Of a stretch of 64,000 nucleotides of DNA, positions 1 through 9,012 are shown in pieces. Under the pieces are notes generated by a model, which worked only from the letters and a program-made list of their open reading frames with translations, searched no databases and had not been told where the DNA came from. How positions within the stretch are numbered: the first letter of the stretch is position 1; each line of letters starts with the position of its first letter. Made by a program: the position numbers and the translations under genes. The stretch comes from JBAXTE01 sp038240835 (GTDB taxonomy: Bacteria; Bacteroidota; Bacteroidia; Bacteroidales; WCHB1-69): contig JBBRGJ010000001.1 of assembly GCA_038240835.1 (NCBI GenBank), positions 17,701 to 81,700 on the forward strand, read 5' to 3'.

Positions 1-645
1 ATCAGTCAATTTTGGTCGTATCGTTGGAATTTCCAAATTATGGCTGCCAATGGTTACATTATCGTTGCTCCTAACAGAAGAGGATTGCCAACATTTGGAC
101 AGGAATGGAATGACCAAATTAGCCAAGATTATGGTGGCCAAAATCAAGTTGACTGTCTTACTGCCATCGATACTTTGTGTAAAGAACCATTTGTAAATAA
201 AGATAAATTAGGTGCTGTGGGCGCCAGTTATGGTGGATTCTCTGTATATTGGTTGGCAGGAAATCATAACAAACGTTTCAAAGCATTTATCTCACATTGT
301 GGCATGTTCAATTTCGAAAGTTGGTATGGCACTACCGAGGAATCTTTCTTTGCTAATCACGATTTAGGTGGTGCTTATTACAACAAAAATCGTCCAAAAA
401 GTTACGATTTCTCTCCACATCGTTTCATCGGTAATTGGGATACTCCAATACTAGTAATTCATGGCGGAAACGACTTCAGAATCCCTTACACCGAAGGAAT
501 GCAAGCATTTAATGCCGCTCAAATGAAAGATATTCCAAGTAAATTTTTGTTCTTCCCCGAGGAGTCACATTTTGTCCTAAAACCACAAAACTCGATTCTC
601 TGGCAACGCGAATTTTTTAAATGGTTTGACTCTTATTTGAAATAA
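1..645 (+). CDS. Prolyl oligopeptidase-family (S9) peptidase, C-terminal part
   Basis: This is the C-terminal catalytic domain of a serine peptidase of the S9 (dipeptidyl peptidase IV/acylaminoacyl peptidase) family; the reading frame is open from the first base, so the N-terminal beta-propeller lies upstream of the window. The nucleophile elbow GASYGG places the catalytic Ser at codon 226-228. The Asp follows in HGGNDFRIP and the His in PEESHFV, so the alpha/beta-hydrolase triad is complete. Such enzymes remove dipeptides or cut short peptides and are usually periplasmic in Bacteroidetes. The ATG at position 40 is internal and not the true start. Family assignment is firm; the exact substrate cannot be read. 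Confidence 0.93.
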   Translation: MSQFWSYRWNFQIMAANGYIIVAPNRRGLPTFGQEWNDQISQDYGGQNQVDCLTAIDTLCKEPFVNKDKLGAVGASYGGFSVYWLAGNHNKRFKAFISHCGMFNFESWYGTTEESFFANHDLGGAYYNKNRPKSYDFSPHRFIGNWDTPILVIHGGNDFRIPYTEGMQAFNAAQMKDIPSKFLFFPEESHFVLKPQNSILWQREFFKWFDSYLK

Positions 646-821
646 AAAAAGATAAGCTTTCTGGGTGAGTTATGGATCTTCTGGTTCGTGTAGTTTATCC
701 AAAAAAGTCTTCATTGTATAAACGTAAAATGGATTTCTGTTTTTGAGAGAAAACAATGAATATCCTTTTACTTGCAGATTAATTGTTTTAAAAATAGTTG
801 GGCAAACCAAACAGGGAAAAA

Positions 822-1619
822 ATGTGTATGAAAAAATGGATGTTATTATTGTTGGTGGTTTTTGGCATGAATCAACTTTTTGCCGGATGGAAATTTATCG
901 AAAAAAAGTCCAATCCACAAGGACTGACTTCGTTTGATACCATTGTTGTTCAGAATAATAAAATGCGCTCTGGCTCCAAAGAGGCAACTTATATCTACGA
1001 TTTGGATGGTCAGAAGATAACGGTTATGAATAACTTTTATCGTACTTATTGGACGGGAACTCCTGATCAATATAGAGAAGGTGTTTTGTCAGGATTGAAA
1101 GAACAAATCGAGCTAATTATTAATCGTTTACCGAAAGAGAAACAGGTTGAATCGAGAGCAAAATTAGAGGGGATAATGCAAGAAATGCAAAATCCGACCG
1201 CTGGTAAATCGGCTGGAATCGTAGTGGATGTGAAAAAAATTATTGACAAAATCATGATTTTGGGATACAATACTCAACGATACGAATTTTGGATTGAGGG
1301 GAAAAAGAAACTTTCCATTTGGGTGTCCGAGAAAATATTAATCAACAACGATTTTAATTTGGTGAAATTCGGACAGCTTATGCAACGGTTGATGTCTAAC
1401 AATCCTAAGTTAGCGATAAAATCATCGGCTCAGTACATTGATGTGCTTAAAAAAGGTTATCCATTAAAAACAATAGAATACCTTGGAGGCGGAGAGATTG
1501 CCAGCGAATTGGTTTTTGCTAAAAAAGGAAATTATTCCAACTCTTTATTTGCGCCCTCATCTCAATTTAAAATCGTTCCTCTTGCTACACTTATTAAATC
1601 TATGAAAATAAAAGGATAA
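822..1619 (+). CDS. Secreted DUF4412-like protein
   Basis: The protein begins with a signal peptide (MKKW followed by LLLLVVFGMNQLFA), so it is exported. The mature part of about 245 residues contains the stretch YIYDLDGQKITVMN, which resembles DUF4412 proteins of Bacteroidetes. Those have a beta-rich fold thought to resemble lipoprotein-carrier domains, but their function is unknown. I chose the ATG at 822 because AGGG lies about six bases upstream; an ATG at 828 is also possible, and the TTG further upstream is unlikely. The next gene starts eight bases after the stop, so the two are probably co-transcribed. The family call is tentative. Confidence 0.7.
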   Translation: MCMKKWMLLLLVVFGMNQLFAGWKFIEKKSNPQGLTSFDTIVVQNNKMRSGSKEATYIYDLDGQKITVMNNFYRTYWTGTPDQYREGVLSGLKEQIELIINRLPKEKQVESRAKLEGIMQEMQNPTAGKSAGIVVDVKKIIDKIMILGYNTQRYEFWIEGKKKLSIWVSEKILINNDFNLVKFGQLMQRLMSNNPKLAIKSSAQYIDVLKKGYPLKTIEYLGGGEIASELVFAKKGNYSNSLFAPSSQFKIVPLATLIKSMKIKG

Positions 1620-1626
1620 TATAGAA

Positions 1627-2361
1627 ATGAAAAAGTTAAATTTAATAATCCTATTAATCTCAATTTTTTACCTGAATTATAGTTTCGCTCAATGCCCCAG
1701 AGGAAGAGTAAATAGTGCTAACTGTTGCGGAGCTCATTACGATGCCAATAAAAACTTTATTTGTGATTACTCTGAAGTAAAAACAGTGGTGGAATCTGAA
1801 AAAGAGCCAGAAAAAGAGGTAAAAAAAGTTGAGGTCGTATCTGTTGAAAAAAATCTAACTGTGGCTCAGCACGATAAATCAAAATCGTGTGCTGGTTGTA
1901 AACATAAATGTTCAGAATCATCGGAGAACGTTGAAGCAGTTGCCTCTTCGGAAGAGGATGAGTTCAAATCGATGGATGAAGAGGTAGATACTACTTCTGT
2001 TACGGCTACGGAGCTCGAAGCAATTGATAAACCGAAAGAAAAACCATATAGTTTGATTTTTATCTCTCTACTTACCTTTGGACTATATGCATTTACATGG
2101 GCATTGGCTAAATTAAAAAAGATTAAACTATCCTTACACCGTAAGATTTGGAATGTAATTTTGTTCCTGACTTTTTTGGTCTCTTGCCTTTTCGGGTTTT
2201 TCCTCGTAATCCAACTTAATTATGATTTCGTAATGGATTGGTATAAAACTCTCATTTATTGGCATGTTCAATTTGGTATTGCTATGACCATTATTGCTTT
2301 CTTTCACGCAATATGGCACACCAAATATTACATCAATATGTTCAAACAGAAAAAGAATTAA
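1627..2361 (+). CDS. Cys-rich periplasmic domain fused to a C-terminal membrane domain, unknown function
   Basis: A signal peptide ending in NYSFAQ is followed by a short cysteine-rich module: CPRGRV, then CCG, then DANKNFICDYSE, whose spaced acidic residues resemble a calcium loop. A second cluster, CAGCKHKC, lies near residue 95 and could bind metal. An acidic linker of about 50 residues leads to three hydrophobic segments (roughly residues 140-160, 178-198 and 212-230). Histidines sit in or beside them (LHRKIW, YWHVQFG, FFHAIWHTK), which recalls small b-type cytochrome-like membrane domains such as DUF4405. An electron-transfer or metal-sensing role is inference only. It probably shares an operon with the DUF4412-like gene. 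Confidence 0.7.
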   Translation: MKKLNLIILLISIFYLNYSFAQCPRGRVNSANCCGAHYDANKNFICDYSEVKTVVESEKEPEKEVKKVEVVSVEKNLTVAQHDKSKSCAGCKHKCSESSENVEAVASSEEDEFKSMDEEVDTTSVTATELEAIDKPKEKPYSLIFISLLTFGLYAFTWALAKLKKIKLSLHRKIWNVILFLTFLVSCLFGFFLVIQLNYDFVMDWYKTLIYWHVQFGIAMTIIAFFHAIWHTKYYINMFKQKKN

Positions 2362-2388
2362 ATTCAAGTTCAACACTGAGACATTTAT

Positions 2389-2407
2389 CTACCAGCTTGC
2401 TAGGTAG
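2389..2407 (+). repeat. CTACC hairpin repeat, copy 1 (copy 2 at 2414-2431)
   Basis: CTACCAGCTTGCTAGGTAG forms a five-base-pair stem. Six related copies occur in intergenic DNA of this window: 2389, 2414, 5335, 5732, 5776, and in reverse orientation at 9876. Most are flanked by TTTAT upstream and ACTAAGA downstream. All copies lie outside genes. Confidence 0.85.
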
Positions 2408-2475
2408 ATTTATCTAACAGCTTGCTGGTAGACTAAGATTTCTGTATTTTTCTTCCTTTGTGAAACTTTGTGAAA

Positions 2476-2565
2476 CTTTGTGTCTTCTTTGTGTCACTTT
2501 GTGTAATAGCATAAACTTTTCAGCTATGCCACAAAATACACAAAGAAGGCACAAAAGACACAAAG
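2476..2565. repeat. Imperfect inverted repeat of CTTTGTGT / ACACAAAG units
   Basis: The left arm (2476-2510) and right arm (2523-2565) are near complements, each made of two or three CTTTGTGT-like units, with a short loop around CATAAACTTTTCA. It could fold as a long hairpin in RNA. It lies downstream of the Cys-rich membrane protein gene and could help end its transcript, though no clear U-tract follows. Confidence 0.6.
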
Positions 2566-2736
2566 ACCACTTTTTTCTTACTTCTTACTTTTTATTTCTT
2601 ATTATTTCTTACTTCATTTCACGTTTCACTTTTCACGTTTTGTTCACTGAGCCTGTCGAAGTGCACCTTCTTCTTCTTCTTCCTCTTCCTCACTTCTATT
2701 TTAATGTTAATATTTCAACCTAAACACATTTTTTCG

Positions 2737-2744
2737 TAAATTTG
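2737..2744 (+). promoter_or_regulatory. Bacteroidetes -7 promoter element for topB
   Basis: TAAATTTG matches the Bacteroidetes housekeeping -7 consensus TAnnTTTG and ends 19 bases before the topB ATG. I did not find a convincing -33 element. Confidence 0.6.
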
Positions 2745-2763
2745 TCAAAATTGAAAGTCTATA

Positions 2764-5076
2764 ATGAAAGTCTGTATTGCCGAAAAACCAAGTGTCGCCA
2801 AAGAAATTGCCCGTATATTGGGTGCAAATTCGCGTAAAGATGGTTTTTTTGAAGGCAACGATTATCAGGTCACATGGACTTATGGCCATTTGTGTACGCT
2901 GAAAAGTCCTGATGATTATACCGATCAGTGGAAAAGATGGGATCTCTATGCACTTCCAATGATTCCAACTCGTTTTGGTCTTAAATTGATCGCAAACGAA
3001 GGATCCATCAAACAGTTTAAAGTAATAGAAACTCTTTTAAATTCCTGTGATGAGGTGATAAACTGCGGGGATGCTGGAATTGAAGGAGAACTTATTCAGC
3101 GGTGGGTATTGGCAAAGGCACAATGTACAAAACCTCTCAAACGACTTTGGATATCTTCGCTAACGGACGAAGCCATTAAAGAGGGTTTTACAAAGTTAAA
3201 ACAGGGCAGCGACTTCGATTTATTGTATGCTGCCGGAAATGCCCGTGCCATCAGCGACTGGATTTTGGGAATGAATGCCAGCAGACTTTATACACTCAAA
3301 TATGCCAATGGTAAAGGCGTGTTGTCGGTTGGAAGAGTGCAAACTCCTACATTAGCGCTGCTTGTGCGACGATTTGAAGAGATTCACAATTTTGTTCCAA
3401 AGATCTATTGGGAACTCAAAACTACTTATAGAGAAGTCCTTTTTAATTCTACCAAGGGACGATATGATACGCAGGAAGATGCAGTTGCTGTATTAGAGAA
3501 AATTAAAAGTCATGAGTTTGAAATTGTCTCTTTTGAAAAGAAAAAAGGAACGGAGCAACCTCCTAAACTTTTCGATTTAACCTCTCTTCAAGTGGAGTGT
3601 AATAAGAAATTTAGCTTTTCGGCAGAAGATACGTTGAAATATATTCAATCGCTCTACGAGAAGAAATTGGTGAGTTACCCAAGGGTTGATACCACTTTTT
3701 TGCCCTTAGATGTCTATCCGAAAATTGAGGGAATTCTGAGAAATATGACACCCTACGCCAATGTAATTGCCCCACTGTTGGGGAAACCTATTCGAAAGAG
3801 TAAAAAGGTTTTTGATGATAAAAAAATCACCGATCACCACGCTGTTATTCCCACAGGAGTAGCGCCAACGTCGGGATTACAACTTTACGAGAAACAAGTA
3901 TATGATCTAATTGCCAAACGTTTTATCGCCGTTTTCTACCCCGATTGTATTGTGTCGAATACTACTGTCATTGGCGATGTGGTGGGAACGGAGTTTAAAG
4001 CGACTGGAAAAGAGATTTTGGAAGATGGTTGGCGTGTACTTTATCCTAAAAAAGAGTTGGATAAAGAGGAGGGTGACAGCGATGAGGAACAATTGATGCC
4101 AACTTTTGTCAAAGGAGAACGTGGACCGCATGAACCCGATTTTTTTGAAAAACAGACTCAACCTCCAAAACTACACACCGAAGCTACTTTGCTTAGAGCG
4201 ATGGAAACTGCTGGTAAACAAGTGGATGACGATGAACTGCGTGATTTGATGAAAGAGAATGGAATTGGAAGACCTTCCACTCGAGCAAATATTATTGAAA
4301 CTCTTTTTAGACGGAAATATGTAGTCAGAGAGAAGAAGAATTTAGTTCCTACACAAACGGGAATACAATTGATTAATACCATTCAAAATGAGTTGCTTAA
4401 GTCGGCGGAACTTACTGGAATTTGGGAGAAAAAACTTCGCCAAATTGAACGGGGTGAGTACGATGCAAAGATGTTTTTGGATGAGATGAAACTGATGGTG
4501 GCTCAATTGGTTGCAGATGTGAAAAATGAACACTATTTTGTGATAAATATCGAACAGGATGAGGTTAAAAAAGAGGCTCCCGAAGCGAAGTCAAAAACTC
4601 CTGCAAGCTCCAAAGCCAATGAAGATACTCGTTGTCCAAAATGCAAAAAAGGCAATATTTTAAAAGGAAAATCTGCTTTTGGTTGCAGTGAGTATAAATC
4701 AGGGTGCGATTTTAAAATTGAATTTGAGCAAATGGGAAAAACCCTCACCGATAAACAGATTCTTACGTTGATTTCTAAAGGGAAATCTCCCAAAATAAAA
4801 GGATTTGAAATTGAAGGGAAAAAAGCGAATGGTGTAATTGTTTTAGATTCATCATTTCATGCAAAATTTGAAGCCGACTCGGAGGAAAAAAGTCAAGTGC
4901 CCAAGAAATTAGTCTGCCCAAAATGCGGAAAAGGGGAGATGCTCAAAGGCAAATCTGCATACGGCTGCAGCCACTTCCGCGAAGGATGCAATTTTGTTGT
5001 CTCATTTGATAAGCTAGGAGAAAAAACACCTACTCAAAAAGAACTGGATGAATTGTTCAAAACAGAACATAGATAG
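2764..5076 (+). CDS. topB: DNA topoisomerase III (type IA)
   Basis: This type IA topoisomerase passes single DNA strands through a transient break to relax negative supercoils and resolve recombination or replication intermediates. The Toprim domain starts at once with MKVCIAEKPSVAKEIA and includes the acidic pair in GDAGIEGE. The active-site tyrosine is Tyr305 in SYPRVDTTF. After the catalytic core there are two C-terminal zinc ribbons of the form CPKC...GCxxxxxGCxF (about residues 621-650 and 718-745), which bind DNA. The length of 770 residues is normal for Bacteroidetes TopB. It has its own promoter and appears monocistronic. Confidence 0.96.
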   Translation: MKVCIAEKPSVAKEIARILGANSRKDGFFEGNDYQVTWTYGHLCTLKSPDDYTDQWKRWDLYALPMIPTRFGLKLIANEGSIKQFKVIETLLNSCDEVINCGDAGIEGELIQRWVLAKAQCTKPLKRLWISSLTDEAIKEGFTKLKQGSDFDLLYAAGNARAISDWILGMNASRLYTLKYANGKGVLSVGRVQTPTLALLVRRFEEIHNFVPKIYWELKTTYREVLFNSTKGRYDTQEDAVAVLEKIKSHEFEIVSFEKKKGTEQPPKLFDLTSLQVECNKKFSFSAEDTLKYIQSLYEKKLVSYPRVDTTFLPLDVYPKIEGILRNMTPYANVIAPLLGKPIRKSKKVFDDKKITDHHAVIPTGVAPTSGLQLYEKQVYDLIAKRFIAVFYPDCIVSNTTVIGDVVGTEFKATGKEILEDGWRVLYPKKELDKEEGDSDEEQLMPTFVKGERGPHEPDFFEKQTQPPKLHTEATLLRAMETAGKQVDDDELRDLMKENGIGRPSTRANIIETLFRRKYVVREKKNLVPTQTGIQLINTIQNELLKSAELTGIWEKKLRQIERGEYDAKMFLDEMKLMVAQLVADVKNEHYFVINIEQDEVKKEAPEAKSKTPASSKANEDTRCPKCKKGNILKGKSAFGCSEYKSGCDFKIEFEQMGKTLTDKQILTLISKGKSPKIKGFEIEGKKANGVIVLDSSFHAKFEADSEEKSQVPKKLVCPKCGKGEMLKGKSAYGCSHFREGCNFVVSFDKLGEKTPTQKELDELFKTEHR

Positions 5077-5233
5077 CAATTGAACGCGGATTTTTTTGGG
5101 GAATAGAGATAGCAGAGAACGCGGATGACGCGGATTTCTTATGATGAACGCGGATTTCTTTTTTTGGATGTTTGAGGATTTTTAGATAGCAATTGAACGC
5201 GGATGACGCTGATTTCTTATGATTAACGCGGAT
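5071..5233 (+). repeat. Degenerate direct repeats carrying AACGCGGAT
   Basis: AACGCGGAT occurs five times (5083, 5118, 5147, 5196, 5225). A 21-base block beginning AGATAGCAATTGAACG is repeated exactly at 5071-5091 and 5184-5204, a 113-base period. The first copy supplies the last codon and stop of topB. The tract is non-coding. Confidence 0.8.
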
Positions 5234-5334
5234 TTTTTTTTGAATGGGCACAAGTTGATCAAAGGTTCTTCGCTATTTTGGTGTTTGCCTGCACTCAGAT
5301 AATCAGATCACTATTTCGCCACTAAGCCATTTAT

Positions 5335-5353
5335 CTACCAGCTTGCGAGGTAG
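5335..5353 (+). repeat. CTACC hairpin repeat, copy 3
   Basis: CTACCAGCTTGCGAGGTAG, one of the six dispersed hairpin copies; the loop differs by one base from copy 1. Confidence 0.8.
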
Positions 5354-5587
5354 ACCAAGATTACTTAAGTTTTTTTGTCACACTCATTCTCCGCGGCGAA
5401 GTGAAGTGTCTCCACCCAAGGCTCTTCTTTATTCTTAATTCTGTATTCTTACTTCTTTCTTTCTTCTCCTTCTTCTTTTCACCTTTCACGGAAAACCGTT
5501 TCACCTTCTTATTTCTTACTTCTGTATTCTTTCTTCTTTCTTCTTCGTTTCACTCCCGATAGGGTTCAGGGTTCATGGTGCAGGGTT

Positions 5588-5628
5588 CAGGGTTTGGTTT
5601 TAGTTCTACTTTATTACACGTTCTTCTT
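5588..5628 (+). repeat. 41-base block shared with 35177-35217
   Basis: The 41 bases starting CAGGGTTTGGTTTTAGTTC are identical at the two sites, and the similarity continues on both sides (GGTTCATGGTG upstream, TTTATTG downstream). Both copies sit in non-coding GGGTTCA-rich tracts nearly 30 kb apart. Confidence 0.85.
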
Positions 5629-5731
5629 GTTTATTGAATTCTTCCTTCCTCTTCTTCTTCTTCTTCATTTCACCTTTGGTCACTGAGCCTGTCGAAGTGC
5701 ACTTTTCACGTTTTACCACTAAGGCATTTAT

Positions 5732-5794
5732 CTACCAGCATGCTAGGTAGACTAAGAACACTAAGATTCATTTATCTACCAGCCTGCTAGGTAG
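5732..5794 (+). repeat. CTACC hairpin repeats, copies 4 and 5
   Basis: Two copies in tandem (5732-5750 and 5776-5794) vary only in the loop (AGCATGCT and AGCCTGCT) while the CTACC/GGTAG stem is preserved. This pattern suggests the stem is what is maintained. The flanking TTTAT and ACTAAGA are duplicated along with the hairpin. Confidence 0.85.
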
Positions 5795-5935
5795 ACTAAG
5801 ATTTCTTTTCTTCTGTATTCTTTCTTCTTTTTCTTTTTGTCACACTGAGCCTGTCGAAGTGCACCTCCCACCCTTTGGTCACTGAGCCTGTCGAAGTGCA
5901 CCTTTCACCTTTCACCTTTCACCCTTCCTCTTTCC

Positions 5936-7741
5936 CTATCGAAAAACTCCCTTCTTCACCGTCATCAATAAATCCAACGTAATTTGTTCTGGAACTCTAA
6001 TCACAGGATATACATTGAAAACTTTGTCCCAGTAAGGCGTTTTTTTATAAAACCAGTTGTAAATGCCATATTGATTGTCTCTAAAAAGAGTGTCATTTTT
6101 TATCTTTGTTTCAAATTCTAGTTTAAGCGCTGGGTCTTTTTCCATCATTTCGCGCATCATTTTCTCCATTACGTAAGATTCTGCGTACTCTTTTTGTTCA
6201 AAATAGATGTTGAAAAATCCCCATTGCAGAAATGAATCTGGGGAATCGGGCTCAAACATGTGGGCAACTAGTTTTAATCTCAGTTGTGATACGGGGACAA
6301 TGATGGAGCCTTTTGGAATCATCACATCTTGCTTGTACATGGAGTTTATCTGACTTTTTACAGTTTGTCTGCCTTCTGAACTGTTGCCACTCAACTCAAT
6401 TTTATCGAAAACGGTGACCTCTCCCGGAATGGTAATGTCTGCTTTTGTTCTGAAATACTCTATTTTATGAATGTCTAAAAGCTCTCCAACAAAAGTGATT
6501 TCCGGAGGAATAACGTAGGCGTATGGAAGTGTAACTTGAGATTCTACTTTTAAAGCACGATAATAGGGGATGGAAAAATTCTCGTTTCGAGTATTATCAT
6601 ATTTAAACCAGTTTCCACCCGTAAGATCGCTCTTGTCCACATCGTAATGCACTCCCTTGAAAGTAGTCATGATGGAATCGCCACTTGGGACAAATTTTAT
6701 TGGAAATGGAGCATTGAAAAACTCTTTAGAAACCATCGATTCATCCGCTCTTTTGTTTAAAAACTGAAGGGTGAATTTCTCTTTTTTGAATATCTTTAGC
6801 GACTCCATTATTAGTTCATAAGTGGCAAATACTCGCGTTTTATACGGTTTTAGCATGTGTGTTTCAATTAGCATACAACCTCTGTTACGAGCCGCTGCAT
6901 AACCATTCATCAACTTTATTGGCGAAACATAATTAATTAATCCACTTCGGGGATCGTGCCAACTTTTGAAAATTACGTATGGAAATATGGGGTATCCAAG
7001 GGAATCCATTTTTGGCTCTACTTGCTGAATGTATTTGGTCTCCAACCATTTGGATTGCTCTAAATCCATATTGCCAGAAGTTTCTAAACTGTAAGTGATA
7101 GCGTATTGATAATCAGCTCCATCGGTAGTGTGGCAATCAAAAAGGAAATCGGGATTCCATTTGTTGTACATTTTTAACCAATGTTTCATCTCTATGGCGT
7201 CTGCCTTCAGGTAATCCCGGTTTAAATTGTAATTTGCTGCCGTTGTCCGCCAGCCCATCTCCTTGGGACCATTTTGGTTGATTCGATTGTGAGCGCCCCA
7301 TCTTTCGTGACCATCTACGTTGAAAATAGGAATAAATAAAATGGTGATATCATCCAATAACTCAATATTTTTCTTCTTAAAAATTAGGTCTCTAATGAGC
7401 ATAAAACCTGCATCTTTTCCATCAGGTTCACCCGGATGCACGCACGCTTGAATCAACACCACCACTCTTCCCGATTTCTTAATGCTGATGGGATTGGTAT
7501 AAAAATCCTTGTCGATGATCAGCATTGGAATATCCTTGCCCCGCGCAGACTCGCCAATAGAGACCATGTTCACCATTTTTGATTTTTCCTCCAACTCCTT
7601 GCAATAATCAACGGTGGCTTTATATGTAGGCGTTTCCAAAAAATCGGAACTTTCAAAATAGGTAGGGGATATGTCACCTTTTTGTTGACAAAACACAAAT
7701 AGAGGATAAATTAAAAGTAAGATTGCAATTGTTTTTTTCAT
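5936..7741 (-). CDS. M14-family zinc carboxypeptidase
   Basis: This is a secreted metallocarboxypeptidase of the M14 family, which removes C-terminal residues from peptides. A signal peptide (MKKTIAILLLIYPLFVFC) is followed by the zinc ligands His and Glu in CVHPGEPDG (about residues 102-105) and the third ligand in DCHTTDG (about 204). The catalytic Glu is in MLIETH (about 293). NVDGHERWG and NLNRDY fit the substrate-binding part of the family. The C-terminal 250 residues are probably beta-rich and not assigned. I chose the ATG at 7741 over an upstream TTG. The upstream gap to the ATPase gene is short, so the two may be co-transcribed. Confidence 0.9.
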   Translation of the reverse strand: MKKTIAILLLIYPLFVFCQQKGDISPTYFESSDFLETPTYKATVDYCKELEEKSKMVNMVSIGESARGKDIPMLIIDKDFYTNPISIKKSGRVVVLIQACVHPGEPDGKDAGFMLIRDLIFKKKNIELLDDITILFIPIFNVDGHERWGAHNRINQNGPKEMGWRTTAANYNLNRDYLKADAIEMKHWLKMYNKWNPDFLFDCHTTDGADYQYAITYSLETSGNMDLEQSKWLETKYIQQVEPKMDSLGYPIFPYVIFKSWHDPRSGLINYVSPIKLMNGYAAARNRGCMLIETHMLKPYKTRVFATYELIMESLKIFKKEKFTLQFLNKRADESMVSKEFFNAPFPIKFVPSGDSIMTTFKGVHYDVDKSDLTGGNWFKYDNTRNENFSIPYYRALKVESQVTLPYAYVIPPEITFVGELLDIHKIEYFRTKADITIPGEVTVFDKIELSGNSSEGRQTVKSQINSMYKQDVMIPKGSIIVPVSQLRLKLVAHMFEPDSPDSFLQWGFFNIYFEQKEYAESYVMEKMMREMMEKDPALKLEFETKIKNDTLFRDNQYGIYNWFYKKTPYWDKVFNVYPVIRVPEQITLDLLMTVKKGVFR

Positions 7742-7777
7742 GTTCAAATTATTTTTTAAAGCTGATTTTTTTTGAGA

Positions 7778-8974
7778 TTAATAAGTTAAGCCAAAAAGCC
7801 AAAGAGGTATTTTATTTCCAAATCCAATTTCAATATTGTCTAATACAAGAAATCCATTTTCTATATTTGAAATTTGTTTCTTTGTCTTGTTTTTACCGCC
7901 AATTTCAATATTGTATTTTTTTGACACCACAAAATCTGTAGTTTTGGAAAATGCAACATCATGTTTTACACGAACTTGATTCATGAAAAATGATTCTCTA
8001 ACACTGCCAATATTCGTCTGCTCTTCCCCTAAAGCAAAAGCGTAATTGGTGTTTCCTAAATAAATTTTATCCGGTTTTGTCATTTGTTTTAACCCGTTGG
8101 CATCTTTGTGCAACAACATGATTGCCTCTGCTTTGTTTAAATATTGCAGATAATTTAGAAGACTGATGCGAGTTGTTTCAATATCATGGCTTAGTTGCGA
8201 GATGTTTGGAGTAAATGGAACCAGTGATGAAAGAATTGCAAAAAGCTTTTTTATCTTTAAAACAGAATAATAGTCAATTCGTTCCATGGATGGCAAATCC
8301 ATTTCAATAATTGTATTTAATGTCGCTAATAATCGTGTGTGATAAAGCTCCTTATCCTCTTTGTAGTATGGGAAATATCCATAACGGATGTATTGATTAA
8401 AGGCAACTAATGGCTTGAAGTCTTTCCCTAAAGACATGGAAAGATTTATGTGGTTTGTAATTATTTCATCCACAGTGACAGTATTTGAAATGATACCGTA
8501 TTCATACTCAAGAAACTCACGAAAAGATAATCCATACAGATGGTATGTTATTGCTCTTCTGCTTAAATCGGCTTCTCCTTTATATACTTCGAGTATAGAG
8601 GATCCCGTAAAAACAATTTTCATTTCTGGATGACTATCATAGATGTTTTTTATCTCTCGTGACCAACCTTTATAATTATGTACTTCGTCGAGAAATAGTG
8701 CTTTTCCTCCTTGTTTGGCAAATTCGTCAGCTAAATCAACCAATGAATGAGTCGAAAACCATAGGTTGTCAAGAGATGCATATAAAGATTCATTGTAATT
8801 GTGAGCATAGTTTAGTTTGATATATTGAAGCAATAGGGTTGTCTTGCCAGCACCACGTGAACCTATAATTGCAATCAACCTGTTTTGCCAATGAATCTCA
8901 CTATATAAATATCGTTTAAAATCGATAGATACCCGATTTAATTGTTGAAAATAAGAGGAAAATAGTTGTTGCAT
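7778..8974 (-). CDS. AAA+ ATPase with DUF4143 domain
   Basis: The N-terminal half is a P-loop ATPase with Walker A GSRGAGKTTL (about residues 38-47), Walker B ALFLDEVH (about 94-101) and the sensor-like FTGSS. The C-terminal part matches DUF4143, usually a nuclease-like or winged-helix region. These ATPases are very common in Bacteroidetes and archaea, and their function is not established; some are suspected toxin or defence components. The promoter region carries three evenly spaced palindromes and a -7 element, so expression is probably repressed. Base composition resembles its neighbours. Confidence 0.88.
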   Translation of the reverse strand: MQQLFSSYFQQLNRVSIDFKRYLYSEIHWQNRLIAIIGSRGAGKTTLLLQYIKLNYAHNYNESLYASLDNLWFSTHSLVDLADEFAKQGGKALFLDEVHNYKGWSREIKNIYDSHPEMKIVFTGSSILEVYKGEADLSRRAITYHLYGLSFREFLEYEYGIISNTVTVDEIITNHINLSMSLGKDFKPLVAFNQYIRYGYFPYYKEDKELYHTRLLATLNTIIEMDLPSMERIDYYSVLKIKKLFAILSSLVPFTPNISQLSHDIETTRISLLNYLQYLNKAEAIMLLHKDANGLKQMTKPDKIYLGNTNYAFALGEEQTNIGSVRESFFMNQVRVKHDVAFSKTTDFVVSKKYNIEIGGKNKTKKQISNIENGFLVLDNIEIGFGNKIPLWLFGLTY

Positions 8975-9012
8975 GATCTTAAAATTAAAATTATTTCAAC
9001 AAAGATACTAAA

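Larger units (their letters stand above)
2362..2763 (+). other. Intergenic region rich in hairpins and pyrimidine tracts
   Basis: I see no convincing gene here. The stretch holds two CTACC-type hairpins (2389-2407 and 2414-2431), an imperfect inverted repeat built from CTTTGTGT/ACACAAAG units (2476-2565), a pyrimidine-rich tract, one CACTGAGCC...GAAGTG motif (2645-2663) and the topB promoter. An 87-codon open frame (2460-2723) runs through the repeats and has low-complexity content, so I treat it as non-coding. Confidence 0.7.
5077..5935 (+). other. 859-base gene-free tract between convergent genes, packed with repeats
   Basis: Besides the AACGCGGAT repeats, this tract holds three CTACC hairpins (5335-5353, 5732-5750, 5776-5794), three CACTGAGCC...GAAGTG motifs (5681, 5843, 5880), a GGGTTCA-rich stretch with a long block shared with 35.2 kb, and extended TTCTTC pyrimidine runs. 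No open frame of any length looks coding. Confidence 0.8.

Noticed and set aside
798..821. Upstream TTG start for the DUF4412-like gene
   Set aside because: The AGGG signal and the signal peptide fit the ATG at 822 (or 828); the extra residues before it would spoil the signal peptide.
2460..2723. 87-codon open frame between the Cys-rich gene and topB
   Set aside because: It runs through inverted repeats and pyrimidine tracts and reads as low-complexity text (repeated LC/TLC and F/L runs), with no ribosome binding site or family resemblance.
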